Below are positions 24,435 through 34,277 of a stretch of DNA of 64,000 nt, in pieces. The notes beneath the pieces were generated by a model, which searched no databases, was not told where the DNA came from, and was given only the letters and a program-made list of their open reading frames with translations. The stretch comes from Omphiscola glabra (lineage: Eukaryota > Mollusca > Gastropoda > Lymnaeidae): positions 17,598,704 to 17,662,703 of the forward strand of contig OZ024810.1 in assembly GCA_964017045.1 (NCBI GenBank), in the 5' to 3' direction. Within the stretch, counting starts at the first letter, position 1. The number at the start of each line of letters is the position of its first letter. Both the position numbers and the translations under genes were made by a program.

Positions 24435-25400
24435 AAAATGGGCAGGCTATGTTGGGCTGGGCGCTTATAGGGAATGCCAAATGACTGAAAAGTTAAGACG
24501 GTGCACCACCAAAACTCCAGAGGAAAGCAGCTCAAAGTCAGACCGATGCTAAGATGGTAATCAAGCATGGAAAAGAAAAGCACCAGTTAGATCTGAGTGG
24601 AAGACAGTGGAATCCAAGCATGGAAATGAAAAGCACCAGCTAGATCTGAGTGGAAGACAGTGGAATCCAAGCATGGAAATGAAAAGCACCAGTTAGATCT
24701 GAGTGGAAGACAGTGGAATCCAAGCATGGAAAGGAAAAGCACCAGTTAGATCTGAGTGGAAGACAGTGGAATCCAAGAATGGAAAAGTAAAGCACCAGTA
24801 AGATCTGAGTGGAAGACAGTGGAATCCAAGAATGGAAAAGTAAAGCACCAGTAAGATCTGAGTGGAAGACAGTGGAATCCAAGCATGGAAAGGAAAAAGC
24901 ACCAGTTAGATCTGAGTGGAAGACAGTGGAATCCAAGCATGGAAAGGAAAAGCACCAGTTAGATCTGAGTGGAAGACAGTGGAATCCAAGAATGGAAATG
25001 AAAAGCACCAGTTAGATCTGAGTGGAAGACAGTGGAATCCAAGCATGGAAAGGAAAAGCACCAGTTAGATCTGAGTGGAAGACAGTGGAATCCAAGCATG
25101 GAAAAGTAAAGCACCAGTAAGATCTGAGTGGAAGACAGTGGAATCCAAGCATGGAAAGGAAAAGCACCAGTTAGATCTGAGTGGAAGACAGTGGAATCCA
25201 AGCATGGAAAGGAAAAGCACCAGTTAGATCTGAGTGGAAGACAGTGGAATCCAAGCATGGAAAGGAAAAGCACCAGTTAGATCTGAGTGGAAGACAGTGG
25301 AATCCAAGCATGGAAAGGAAAAGCACCAGTTAGATCTGAGTGGAAGACAGTGGTGAGGAAAGCCAAAGCCCTTTCACGGGCGGTGTGGCGAAAGGTCTTC
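24435..25400 (+). pseudogene. Reverse transcriptase tail relic interrupted by a minisatellite
   Basis: Before the array, shifting frames give MGRLCWAG, TTKTPEES and a damaged RPMLRW; directly after it comes VVRKAKALSRAVWRKVF. This matches the C-terminal tail of RTE-like retrotransposon proteins (RRLRWAGH, RPRKRW, then WRxVVxxAK). The 53-bp array sits at the position of the tail's WR segment and evidently grew from it. Confidence 0.5.
24567..25353 (+). repeat. 53-bp minisatellite, about 15 units
   Basis: GATCTGAGTGGAAGACAGTG recurs every 53 bp from about 24591 to 25334. Variants differ in GCATGGAAAGGA versus GAATGGAAAAGT, and one unit carries an extra base. Because 53 is not a multiple of three, frames cycle; the many 68-122-codon frames on both strands are artefacts. 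Confidence 0.95.
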
Positions 25401-26675
25401 TAGGGGTAGGTCCCTCTTCCAACGGCCACAGACAACAAGACTTAACTCCGTTTTCCCTCTCGTTTGAAATAAATGAACGAGATCGTTTGAAATAAAGTTA
25501 TCTTTTAATTATTCATACGATTTGTTAAGACGCAATGCACAATAAACTAGCAACAGTAGTGTTAACATTTGAAAGAATGGAACTTCCAGCACCCATTGCA
25601 ACAAATCCCTTCCTCCTTACTTTAAAACATATGCATCTTGAGGTCCATACCAATTCTGCGCACCAAATTCTCCGCACCACTGGAAATGCGTCATTGCACA
25701 TTCATGAATTCATGACTGAGTCAAAGCGGAGCGACACATAACATAAACATGCGATATAAACGTGACATGCGATAGCTCCAAACAGATGGATTGGTATCAG
25801 TCAACATATTTTTGATATAAACAAACAAATTTATCAATATTATGTTATAATTTGTAAACAAATTAAAGCCATGAATTAATTAATGTTCTTTGTGATTTAA
25901 AAACTGAACTTTTTCTGTCATCTAAACTTCAAATGTTATCACATAGCCTCTTCTCTATTTATAGATACCATTGTTTAAGAGATGGCTCATTTTAGATCTT
26001 GAGAAATAATTTTATTTTTTATTCAAAGTTTTGTAGTAAAAATATTTTTCAATATGTAGCAGTAAACATCTTTATGTTCAATACAAAGGCTAATTCATAC
26101 AAGGAGTACCTTGACTTCATGTTCGTGTTTATTGGGAGTTACTTCCCTTTATTTTATTTTTCATAGAGTTACATTTTCATTAATATGACGTTGGCATATT
26201 TTTATTGGTTGATTAATTATAATTTTTAAATTTTCATTGGTTGGCTTATCAATGTGCTCCGGCATTTTATGAAATGAATTTGGATGATGACCAGAATGTG
26301 TTTCATTAATTTTTTTATATTATTGTCGATGGAAACTGAAATAAAGTGTGTAAAAGTGTATTCCATGAAACTGTAAGTTGGGTTTTCATTACTTATTTAT
26401 TTTATAATTAATTTTGGCCACTTTTCTTTGTTTTTTTTAAATGTTCCTACTTTTCAGGATCAAAACCCAGCGCCACGTTAGTCCAAGGAGAGTGTCAAAA
26501 CGCTGGTTCCGATAGGGACAAAACCCTGGTTAGGGAGAGGGTCAAAACCGGGTTAGGGAGGAATTTAGGGTTCGGGTTAGGGTGAGGGTTAGATTTAGGA
26601 TTCAGGTTAGGGTGAGAGATAGATTTGGGTCATTTTTAAAATCTTTTTATTGTAGCAAAAATATGAGTTATTTTA
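25360..26675. other. Intergenic DNA with a GGTTAGGG-rich patch
   Basis: The 3' part (26465-26640) is an irregular run of GGGTTAGG, GGGTGAGGG and CAAAACC words, telomere-like in look but not a clean TTAGGG array. The frame at 25535-25741 is unsupported. Confidence 0.45.
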
Positions 26676-26682
26676 TTATTCC

Positions 26683-26756
26683 ACGGCCGCCATCTTGGTT
26701 GCCCCGACCCGTGAACACGTAAAAGTTCGCGGGTCGAGTCAACCAAGATGGCGGCC
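26683..26756. repeat. Near-perfect palindrome with paired AAGATGGCGGC motifs
   Basis: The left arm GGCCGCCATCTTGGTTG and the right arm CAACCAAGATGGCGGCC are inverted copies, extended by CGACCCGTGAAC and GTTCGCGGGTCG around an 8-nt loop ACGTAAAA. The total stem is about 32 bp with three mismatches. Both arms contain CAAGATGGCGGC, the classical YY1-type motif. It may be the remains of a foldback element or a regulatory site; the sequence alone does not decide. Confidence 0.7.
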
Positions 26757-27069
26757 ATAGTAAATTGCGAAGTACTCCTTCGCCGAATTTACCAATACAA
26801 ATATTGATATATATTGTAATTCAAATACTTTTCCATGTATTTGCATCATGACAAGGATCACATCTTATCTTATCTCATTACTACATCTTGTTGTGTTGGA
26901 CACATTAGGTTGGTGTATATTTTTTTACGCTTGTTTTACTTTCAATTATTGTAAGTCCAATCCAGCTGCTCAACTTCCTACGATGAAAGATTTGATAAGT
27001 TAATTTAATAGTCAACAATGTTAACGTGTAATTAATACTTTTTATCATAAAAGATGTAAACATTATTTT

Positions 27070-27786
27070 GTTCCCCAATCTGTACGTATTTACCAGCGTG
27101 CTCCCCTTGAAGTCAAAAATCTTAATGAGAACTAATAAATCCCTGATATGGTTAGGAGAGTGCCCAGACTGTACGTATTTACCGGCGTGCTCCCCTTGAA
27201 GTCACAAATCTTAATGAGAACTAATAAGTCCCTGATATGGTTAGGAGAGTGCCCAATCTGTACGTATTTACCAGCGTGCTCCCCTTGAAGTCACAAATCT
27301 TAATGAGAACTAATAAGTCCCTGATATGGTTAGGAGAGTGCCCAATCTGTACGTATTTACCAGCGTGCTCCCCTTGAAGTCACAAATCTTAATGAGAACT
27401 AATAAGTCCCTGATATGGTTAGGAGAGTGCCCAATCTGTACGTATTTACCAGCGTGCTCCCCTTGAAGTCACAAATCTTAATGAGAACTAATAAGTCCCT
27501 GATAAGGTTAGGAGAGTGCCCAATCTGTACGTATTTACCTGCGTGCTCCCCTTGAAGTCACAAATCTTAATGAGAACTAATAAGTCCCTGATATGGTTAG
27601 GAGAGTGCCCAATCTGTACGTATTTACCAGCGTGCTCCCCTTGAAGTCACAAATCTTAATGAGAACTAATAAGTCCCTGATAAGGTTAGGAGAGTGCCCA
27701 ATCTGTACGTATTTACCTGCGTGCTCCCTTTGAAGTCACAAATCTTAATGAGAACTAATAAGTCCCTGATAAGGTTAGGAGAGTTA
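27070..27786 (+). repeat. 89-bp tandem array, eight units
   Basis: CTGTACGTATTTACC recurs at about 27078 and then every 89 bp to about 27700. Units are almost identical apart from the first. The unit contains CCCCTTGAAGTCACAAATC and CCCTGATATGG, which also occur once at 57190-57235 in what looks like a retroelement 3' region. Confidence 0.95.
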
Positions 27787-28160
27787 GCTGAACGGCTTTT
27801 TTTTTTTTTTTACTAGTGAAATTCTTAATGTAGATGTCCAGTGTTCCAAATGTTTTTTTTTGTATGTGATGGATATGTACAATGCTATATAAACACTGCC
27901 ATTTGTTTGGATTAATATCTTATCTAAAATTTTAAAGTGAACCAAAGTGACGACTTCGTGGCCTTGCAACCCTAACAAACAGTACAAGTAAAAAACAACC
28001 AAACAGTCAAAGATGATTGTGACAAAATCGTGGACATTAAAACGAGGACATTTCTGACATACCCAGGTCATCATGTGTCTTTAAGTGTCGTAATGTGTCG
28101 TCGTGTGTGTCGACGTGTATGGTTACCTCGGTTCGTAATGCATGCATCTGCCTAAAGTTT
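27787..28160 (+). repeat. Retroelement 3'-region fragment, related to 56780-57390
   Basis: Contains GTACAATGCTATATAAACAC and CCATTTGTTTGGA, as at 57325-57365 (GTACAATGCAATAAA, CCATTTGTTTGGACC), where (CTTAT)n follows. Further on, TTACCTCGGTTCGTAATGCA is the reverse complement of sequence at 56790. The origin is probably a non-LTR element tail. Confidence 0.45.
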
Positions 28161-29466
28161 GGAAAGATTAGCCATAGTGTTTCCATGATTTAGCTGACCT
28201 TTGATCGTGTTGGTGGTTCAGTAAAAATAAGTAATTCCATGAATATTCGTAAGGTTCTCGTCTCGTTTTCCCCAGGAGCCCGCTAATGCCGTATACCTTG
28301 CCTTGTCTTTTTCTTCAGATTGAATTCTGCATCTGATTATTCAGTAACAAACTATTTTTTTATAAATTGTGGTTACTCATCTAATGCACCTGTGTTGTTT
28401 CAGTTATTTAGAACAGTTTTTTTTATACAAGAAATCATTCTCTTTCAACTGCAGTGACTTTTATGTGCTTTTTTTACTCAACCATTACAGAAACACGAGT
28501 ACTGGTAAAATAACCCCAAAGATGTTTTTTGACTGCCAGGGATTTCAATTAGTGACTCTACGTGAGTAGTCACACTGCCCGCCTTGTTCCACGTTGATGC
28601 GTTTCTGTGGTTTTGTCTTAAAATCAAATGATTAGATTAAAAACTTAACCTAATAGAATGACTTTGTGAACAAACAAAACAAATGTTACGAATTCACCCC
28701 AGGCCTTTTGCAACTTTCTTCGCTTTATTTCATGGAGGCTAGTGTTTAATAAAACATTTCTTTAAAGTTTTTTGTAACTGCAATGGATTCAAAGACTCTA
28801 CTGCCAAGTCGCGTTGACCGCGTTCTGGCAAGTTATTTCCGTTTCTTTTTTTATGTTTTTAAAATTTAGTTTTTATAATAACACTGTTTTAGCAAATACA
28901 GGTGGAAGTGTTTGTTTTGTTTTAAAGAAACGGCATGAAACTGGCACTGTGTTCTAACAAGTGATTACGTACGGCTAATTTCAAAGAAATGATAAAAAAA
29001 ATCGATGCCAGGAATAAATGACAATCCTTCAAAGGCTCAAAAATATATTTTCTAGACAACTGTAACTAAGAGCTAAGAGCTTGGCGTAAAAGGAACGGCT
29101 GAATGTTGTATTGAAAGTAATCGATAAGCGATTTTGGAAACTCTGGAGGGCAAATGACTTTCTCTCAGTTGTTATAAAAGTGATAGCAACAGGATATGAT
29201 TGCGGCCATTTCGCTTAGATTTAACTATAACACGGCATTGCATCGTCTGCTGTAACGGTGGTGGATATCATTTGCTTAGCTATAGATTTAACTAACACAT
29301 TTCTGGATTGCAACGGAGAAAACTGGTAAAAACCGGCCATCAATTTCCAGCAGCTTCTGAGCAGTGACGACGATACAGTGTGCTATGCGTCACGAGTGAG
29401 TGCTAGGATAGATCTCAAGTTTCAGTTATGGGACTACTTCTGATATATCTAACACATTAGAAAACC
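28161..29466 (+). promoter_or_regulatory. Upstream region of copy 2, homologous to the copy 3 and copy 4 upstream regions
   Basis: Words such as TCGATAAGCGATTTTGGAAAC, GTGATAGCAACAGG, GCATTGCATCGTC and CAGCTTCTGAGCAGTGACGA recur in order, inverted, at 54780-55150, and in part at 35700-36030. TATAAAAG lies at 29174, about 290 bp before the ATG; the matching site in copy 3 reads TATCAAAG and copy 4 lacks it. The transcription start is unknown. Confidence 0.4.
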
Positions 29467-29738
29467 ATGAATTTACCGAGGGTTCTACTATACTTTGGGT
29501 TTGGCTTGGCATTCAAATATCATTTAGTTGTATCACTATACAATGCTGCGCTCTACAAGCCCGCCTGGCAGAGTTCCATTCATGGAGACAGAATTCCAAA
29601 CTGGGGTAATGACTGTTACACACAAACGTACGTCAATTCGATCTTTCGTGGAGCTGAAACTTTATCTGAAAACGCTGCCTGGTGGATGGTGGATCTCAAG
29701 GGACAGTACGTGATAGAGCAAATTATTTTCACTAACAG
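29467..29738 (+). CDS. Lectin-PAN copy 2, exon 1
   Basis: Starts MNLPRVLLYFGFGL (signal peptide), then YNAALYKPAWQSSIHGDRIP, NWGNDCYTQTYVNSIFRGAE and AAWWMVDLKGQYVIEQ. 272 nt, ending AACAG|GTGAGT. Two residues stand out: Cys at position 50 where the other copies have Gly, and Arg at position 61 where copies 3 and 4 have Cys. The intron starts directly with an array of donor-like repeats. Confidence 0.88.
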
Positions 29739-30060
29739 GTGAGTAGGTTGTTGAGTAGGTTGTTGAGTAGGTTGTTGAGTAGGTTGGTGAGTAGTTTGGT
29801 GAGTAGGTTAGTGTGTAGGTTGGTGAGTAGGTTGGTGAGTTGGTTGGTGAGTAGGTTGAGGAGTATGTTGTTGAGTTGGTTGGTGAGTATGTTGGTGAGT
29901 AGGTTTGTGAGTTGTTTGGTGAGTAGATTGGTGAGTTGGTTGGTAAGTTGGTTGGTGAGTAGGTCTGTGGGTAGTTTTGTGAGTAAGTTGGTGAGTAGGT
30001 TGTTAAGTAGGTTGGTGAGTAGGTTGGTAAGTATTTTTGTAAGTAGGTTGGTGAGTAAGT
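29739..30060 (+). repeat. 12-bp minisatellite made of 5' splice-site-like units
   Basis: Unit GTGAGTAGGTTG with variants, about 27 units, starting at the authentic donor of copy 2 exon 1. About 16 units keep GTGAGT. The shifted frame of Ser-Arg-Leu-Val repeats over 29739-30062 is an artefact. Confidence 0.95.
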
Positions 30061-30454
30061 AACAATGTTTTGTTTCGAGTCTTGTAGTTTCTGCTTAATA
30101 CGTCATCTTCATGCAACGTCATTTTGGTTTCAAGCCTAAACATTTCTTGTTCCACTATTTCCTCCCTAAAGCCGAAGATAATGATATTACAACCATAACT
30201 TTGGGGACAAGAAGAGACTGGTAAGATATTGATAGAGACCTTGAAGATCAGATATTAAGGGAGGCTTAGAAAATTTCGTTCTTACAGCAGAAAATGAAAT
30301 CCATCGATTGCATTATCTACATGCAACGAATAAATAGCGGTAACTTAAGAAGAAAAGTGTACAGCTTTATTTTACAGCCCTGTCTGACAGCATTAATTTA
30401 CGTAAGGCAGTTTTAAAAAAATCCTCATCTCTTATAGTCTATAAGAAGATTTAC

Positions 30455-30457
<3 letters not shown>

Positions 30458-30498
<41 letters not shown>
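30458..30498 (+). repeat. Poly(A) tract of about 38 bp
   Basis: Within intron 1 of copy 2. It may be the tail of a retrotransposed insert, but no element body was recognised to its left. Confidence 0.8.
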
Positions 30499-30500
<2 letters not shown>

Positions 30501-30960
30501 CTAAAAATAAAACATTTTGCCAAGCAATCAAAGTTAACGCAACTTAAGAACAGATTGATGCATAACCTGTTTCCAATACATCATGGCATCAAAAATTAAA
30601 AAAAACAAACATGACCAGCAAAAAAATGTTTAATTCAAAGCAAAAAACCAAGGAAAATTACTTTTGAATAAGCCAACCCACTTAAAACTCCAACCATTTA
30701 GCAAAGTTCTGCAATGATCTGACTTTCTAAAATCCAAAGAACCAGAAATAACAGTCATGGTGCAGCTGCTCCAAGAGAATATTGATGTGGAATTTTATTA
30801 TTTTTTTATATTAAAAGACAACCTAGCAAATCTCGTCCAATGTGAATAAACACATGAGACAAATGCATGATGTTTTAGCCTCAGACAGAATGGGAGTTGT
30901 TTTTACTCAAACAAACTATTTTTCTTTTACCAAATCGCCTGTATTTACTCCATATTTAAG

Positions 30961-31155
30961 AGATGATGATCTTGTTTGTGCCCATCGACTACGCAGCTTT
31001 CAAATTGACGTGTTCAAAACAGACCCAAGACAGTTGGATGATTTCCTGACTATGTCTGGAGATGTCTGCTTTAAAAGAACTGATCCAGTTGATGGAGGGA
31101 CGTTTACTTGGAATTGTACAACACCTGTCACTGGACGCTATGTGCGATTCATAAG
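30961..31155 (+). CDS. Lectin-PAN copy 2, exon 2
   Basis: Acceptor ATTTAAG, then RDDDLVCAHRLRSFQIDVFK, FLTMSGDVCF, GGTFTWNCTT and GRYVRFIR, donor AG|GTTTGT. 195 nt, phase 2-2. Cys is present at position 97. The longer open frame (30842-31333) merely reads through both splice sites. Confidence 0.88.
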
Positions 31156-31457
31156 GTTTGTTTATAAAATGTGGAGTAAAATATATATTTGTAAAATATC
31201 AGTTGGTAATAGAAATGAAATGGCTTTTACAATAGTATCAATAACTTGGAACTTTGTAATAGCAAAGAAACAAAAACAATTTAAATTTAGACTAGACTAT
31301 AATCAAGATAGCTACCTTACATATGTTTATTAAATGTAAATCATACGGTAGACTAAAAAAATCGTCATTATAAATGATAATTAAATTGATTTGAGATTCA
31401 ATTATATGCTAACCGAGATGCTGAGAAGAACAATCCATTAGCCTGCCTAGTGATCAT

Positions 31458-32205
31458 TTCTTCTTCTTCTTCTATATATTAAGGGCCCACGATCAATGTA
31501 TTGATCATTCTGGCTCCTATGAATGTACAAGGGATTTGCAATGTTTCCTTGACTGGTGTTGATGAGGATATTTCACTGGTTACAAAAGTAACTGCGTGAG
31601 GGTATCATGCACTAGGGGTTGGAAGGCCGGAGGCAATAGACGCAAATGAGTCAAGTGTTGTCGCCTCAACTGTTCCTTTTGAAAGCTTGTTCCAGTCCCT
31701 GATTGTCTTTGGCAGGAATGAGCAGTTTCTATACTGGCTTCTCGCTGGTATGAGCCGGAACTGCCTGTCATGGCCTCGTCGATGTCTATGGGGGAGAGGG
31801 ACGAGTTTCTGTTTAATGCCAGAGCAGTGGACTAGTCCATTATTTATCTTGTAAATTATGGAGAGCCTGGATAGTCGTCGTCGTTAGTCTAATAGTGACA
31901 AGCCCAGTGTTTCCAGCATGCTGCCAACACTAGAAGTATTCCTGTAGCGGTTCAGGACAAAGCGTGCTGCCCGTCGCTGTACTGCCTCAAGCCTGTCGAT
32001 GCTCTTCTGGGTGAATGGGTCCCATACCGAAGATGCATAATCTAAAAGCGGCAGGACAAAGGCATTATAGGCTCTTTCATTCACACTGGAGTTGCTGATC
32101 TTTAGATTACGCCTTAGGACCCCAGGGTCTTGTTTGCCTGGTTGCACACATTGTTAATATGCTCGTCCCAGCAGACCTCTCTTTGAATGGTAACTACAAA
32201 AGGTT
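31458..32205 (-). pseudogene. Non-LTR retrotransposon 3' end (RT C-terminus, 3' UTR and tail)
   Basis: The minus strand encodes WDEHINNVCNQANKTLG, a frame change, then VLRRNLKISNSSVNERAYNA, LPLLDYASSVWDPFTQKSID, EAVQRRAARFVLNRYRNTSS, an in-frame TAA near 31886, and onward SRLSIIYKINNGLVHCSGIK to TIRDWNKL and a stop near 31605. The pattern RPLLEYASxVWDP, QRRAARFV, DWNxLP is diagnostic of LINE reverse transcriptases. The 3' UTR ends GATCAATACATTGATC, GGGCCC and (GAA)n at 31458. Dead through one frameshift and one stop. Confidence 0.85.
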
Positions 32206-32339
32206 CAAAACTCAGCTGCTAGGCTAGTTTTAAAGGCAAAAAAAGTGATCACGTCACACCACTATTGAAAGTGTATTTAAATCCATCTGTTGTATACAAT
32301 GAGCTTGACAAACTGCTTCCTGGTACAACGCCAAATATC

Positions 32340-32740
32340 CTACTAGTCGTGTGGGGCCACATGAACAAACTAACGAGTATGTGTAGAAGCCTTTCGGATC
32401 ATGTTTTACTCGAATTGAAGTAACTAAATGGTGACCATGAGATCCGGATCAGTCATCACTGAACTTATTAATAGCTCTGAGTCACCGTTGTATATCAACA
32501 CTTTAAACTTGTTCATTACCAATTCCAACATCGACTTTGTACTTTGGGATATTCTTGCGTACGCTGGATTAAGGCAAACAGAGAAAAACACCAGGCTAAA
32601 AACTAACCCTAGCCCTAACCCTAACAGAAGGTTAAAAAGTTACCCTAGCCCTAACCATAACACTAGGTTAAAAACTAACCCTAACACCAGGTTATAAACT
32701 AACCCTAGCCCAAACCCCAACACCAGGTTAAATACTAACA
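32340..32740 (+). repeat. Dispersed repeat with CCCTAACCCTAA-type array
   Basis: Inverted partner of 40370-40860: both hold GTAGAAGCCTTTCGGATCAT, GAGATCCGGATCAGTCATC, GTATATCAACACTTTA and GGGATATTCTTGCGTACGC, followed by units of the type CCAGGTTAAAAACTAACCCT. Here the array is short and degenerate. Confidence 0.8.
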
Positions 32741-32778
32741 CAGCCATTATAAGCAAACTATCACATAACTGGTCCTAC

Positions 32779-33222
32779 CAGGTTGAGAACCGCTGGTTTC
32801 GATGCATGAACGCGAGAAGTGAAAGCCGGGGACCTGCATTTAACTGGATGATATCGAATAACGAGTGTCAGCTGTTGAGTATCGATACCCGGGATTTGCT
32901 TATGGTTTAAGTTAAACTTAATTTTTTTTTTTAGTTACCGTAACTTGTCGGCTTTTACGTACTTGTTACTGACGTCACAGAGTAAATGTGTTTTCTCACT
33001 CCTTGCTTTGCCTCACATTTCTAAAGAAAAGTTTGTTTGCTTTCGAATGAGTTCCATATGTTCTCAGGAATGCCATTATGTGACGCTATTTATATAAATA
33101 ACTTAGTATAACGTTTTGAGTTAGTTAATATATAAATATATATATATATATAATTCTAAAGTGCGAGATCCCTTTTACCACGCATCGTTTAATATTTTGT
33201 ATTTTAAAAATATATATTTCTA
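32779..33222 (+). repeat. Left arm of a ~440-bp inverted repeat
   Basis: It starts with 17 bp of hAT terminus (CAGGTTGAGAACCGCTG), continues with a PAN-exon fragment, then an AT-rich non-coding segment (GTTACTGACGTCACAGAGTA, GAGTTCCATATGTTCTCAGG, GTGCGAGATCCCTTTTACCA). The right arm at 33839-34277 is almost identical in reverse. Confidence 0.9.
32797..32920 (+). pseudogene. PAN-exon fragment fused to repeat DNA
   Basis: Frame: RCMNARSESRGPAFNWMISN, then NECQLLSIDTR, then unrelated DLLMV and a stop. The first PAN half and acceptor are missing and the third PAN Cys is lost (RGPAFNW for RCTAFNW). It lies in the plus orientation, 1.6 kb after copy 2 exon 2. Confidence 0.85.
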
Positions 33223-33299
33223 TTCATCTACCAAAACAATGTCTCAAATACGCTAAATTATGATGCAAGTGTGGCAAACAGAATCATATTTCTTCAATA

Positions 33300-33563
33300 T
33301 TATGGTCTAATATATGAGAGCATTTCTAAACTGAAACATTGCAATATGTGAACCTTGTCCCGAAGCCTTAGATTCTTTAAATGCGTCTCTAATGTCAGTA
33401 TCGCTGTTTCCGCCATGGATTTGGACTGTGTGTATCTGGGACTTGAAGTGATGCGAATAAAGCCCAACTGTTTTCGGAAGTTGTGAAACACTGCACGGCG
33501 AAACGGGTTACCAATTGTCACTAAGAACGTCTCTTTGGTATTCCATGACAAGAAAATCGACAC
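33300..33563 (-). pseudogene. Gypsy-type integrase fragment
   Basis: The minus frame contains FRKQLGFIRITSSPRYTQSK followed by MAETAILTLETHLKN. This matches the integrase core end (FxxxxGFxHxTSSPxYPQSNGxAERxVxTxK). It lies in the spacer between the inverted-repeat arms and has a related copy at 44830-44960. Confidence 0.75.
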
Positions 33564-33838
33564 TTCAATTGAGTAATCACATCAAAAAGTTTGAGAGATG
33601 GAATGGTTGAGAATGCTGTTTAAGTCAATCAGTGCTGCGGAACTTCGTAGCCAAGTAGCATTCACTAATTAACTTATCATTTATCCAAAAAATATCAAAT
33701 ACTATAAAGCTGCCATTGGTTCATTTATATATATATATATATCTTAAGACCCAATTATGTGACAGATTTGAACTTTGGTACAGTTTTTAATTTTAAAATA
33801 ATAAACAATAATATTTAGTTATACAGAATTACACTTAT

Positions 33839-34277
33839 AAATATATATTTTTTAAAATACAAAATATTAAACGATGCGTGGTAAAAGGGATCTCGCACTT
33901 TAGAATTATATATATACATATTTATATATTAACTAACTCAAAACGTTATACTAAGTTATTTATATAAATAGCGTCACATAATGGCATTCCTGAGAACATA
34001 TGGAACTCATTCGAAAGCAAACAAACTTTTCTTTAGAAATGTGAGGCAAAGCAAGGAGTGAGAAAACACATTTACTCTGTGACGTCAGTAACAAGTTCGT
34101 AAAAGCCGACAAGTTACGGTAACTAAAAAAAAATTTAAGTTTAACTTAAACCATAAGCAAATCCCGGGTATCGATACTCAACAGCTGACACTCGTTATTC
34201 GATATCATCCAGTTAAATGCAGGTCCCCGGCTTTCACTTCTCGCGTTCATGCATCGAAACCAGCGGTTCTCAACCTG
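33839..34277 (-). repeat. Right arm of the ~440-bp inverted repeat
   Basis: Reverse complement of 32779-33222 with few differences. It contains the second PAN fragment (34163-34257) and stops 17 bp inside the hAT element at 34261. Confidence 0.9.
34163..34257 (-). pseudogene. PAN-exon fragment, inverted copy
   Basis: The same truncated PAN reading as at 32797-32893, on the minus strand, ending in the same fusion to repeat DNA. Confidence 0.85.

Larger units (their letters stand above)
29467..31155 (+). pseudogene. Lectin-PAN copy 2: exons 1-2 intact, PAN exon lost
   Basis: Exons 29467-29738 and 30961-31155 keep the family's lengths, phases and splice sites. No complete exon 3 follows before copy 3 begins; only a fragment at 32797-32920 is found, lacking the acceptor and the first half. 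Readthrough of exon 2 would add a 56-residue unrelated tail and stop near 31331, giving a lectin-only protein. Alternatively, a transcript could splice to the PAN exon of copy 3 at 38993, because all phases agree. It may equally be a recent pseudogene. Confidence 0.6.

Noticed and set aside
24640..25273. Six overlapping frames of 68-122 codons
   Set aside because: A 53-bp array; the frames cycle with the unit and exclude one another.
27070..27786. Regular direct repeats resembling a CRISPR array
   Set aside because: Units are contiguous with no unique spacers, and the DNA is eukaryotic.
29739..30062. 107-codon Ser/Arg/Leu/Val frame
   Set aside because: A shifted-frame reading of the 12-bp splice-donor array inside an intron.
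32590..32740. Interstitial telomere
   Set aside because: Units are 36-bp mixtures of CCCTAA-like words with unique sequence, and the same unit occurs inverted at 40.4 kb as part of a dispersed repeat.
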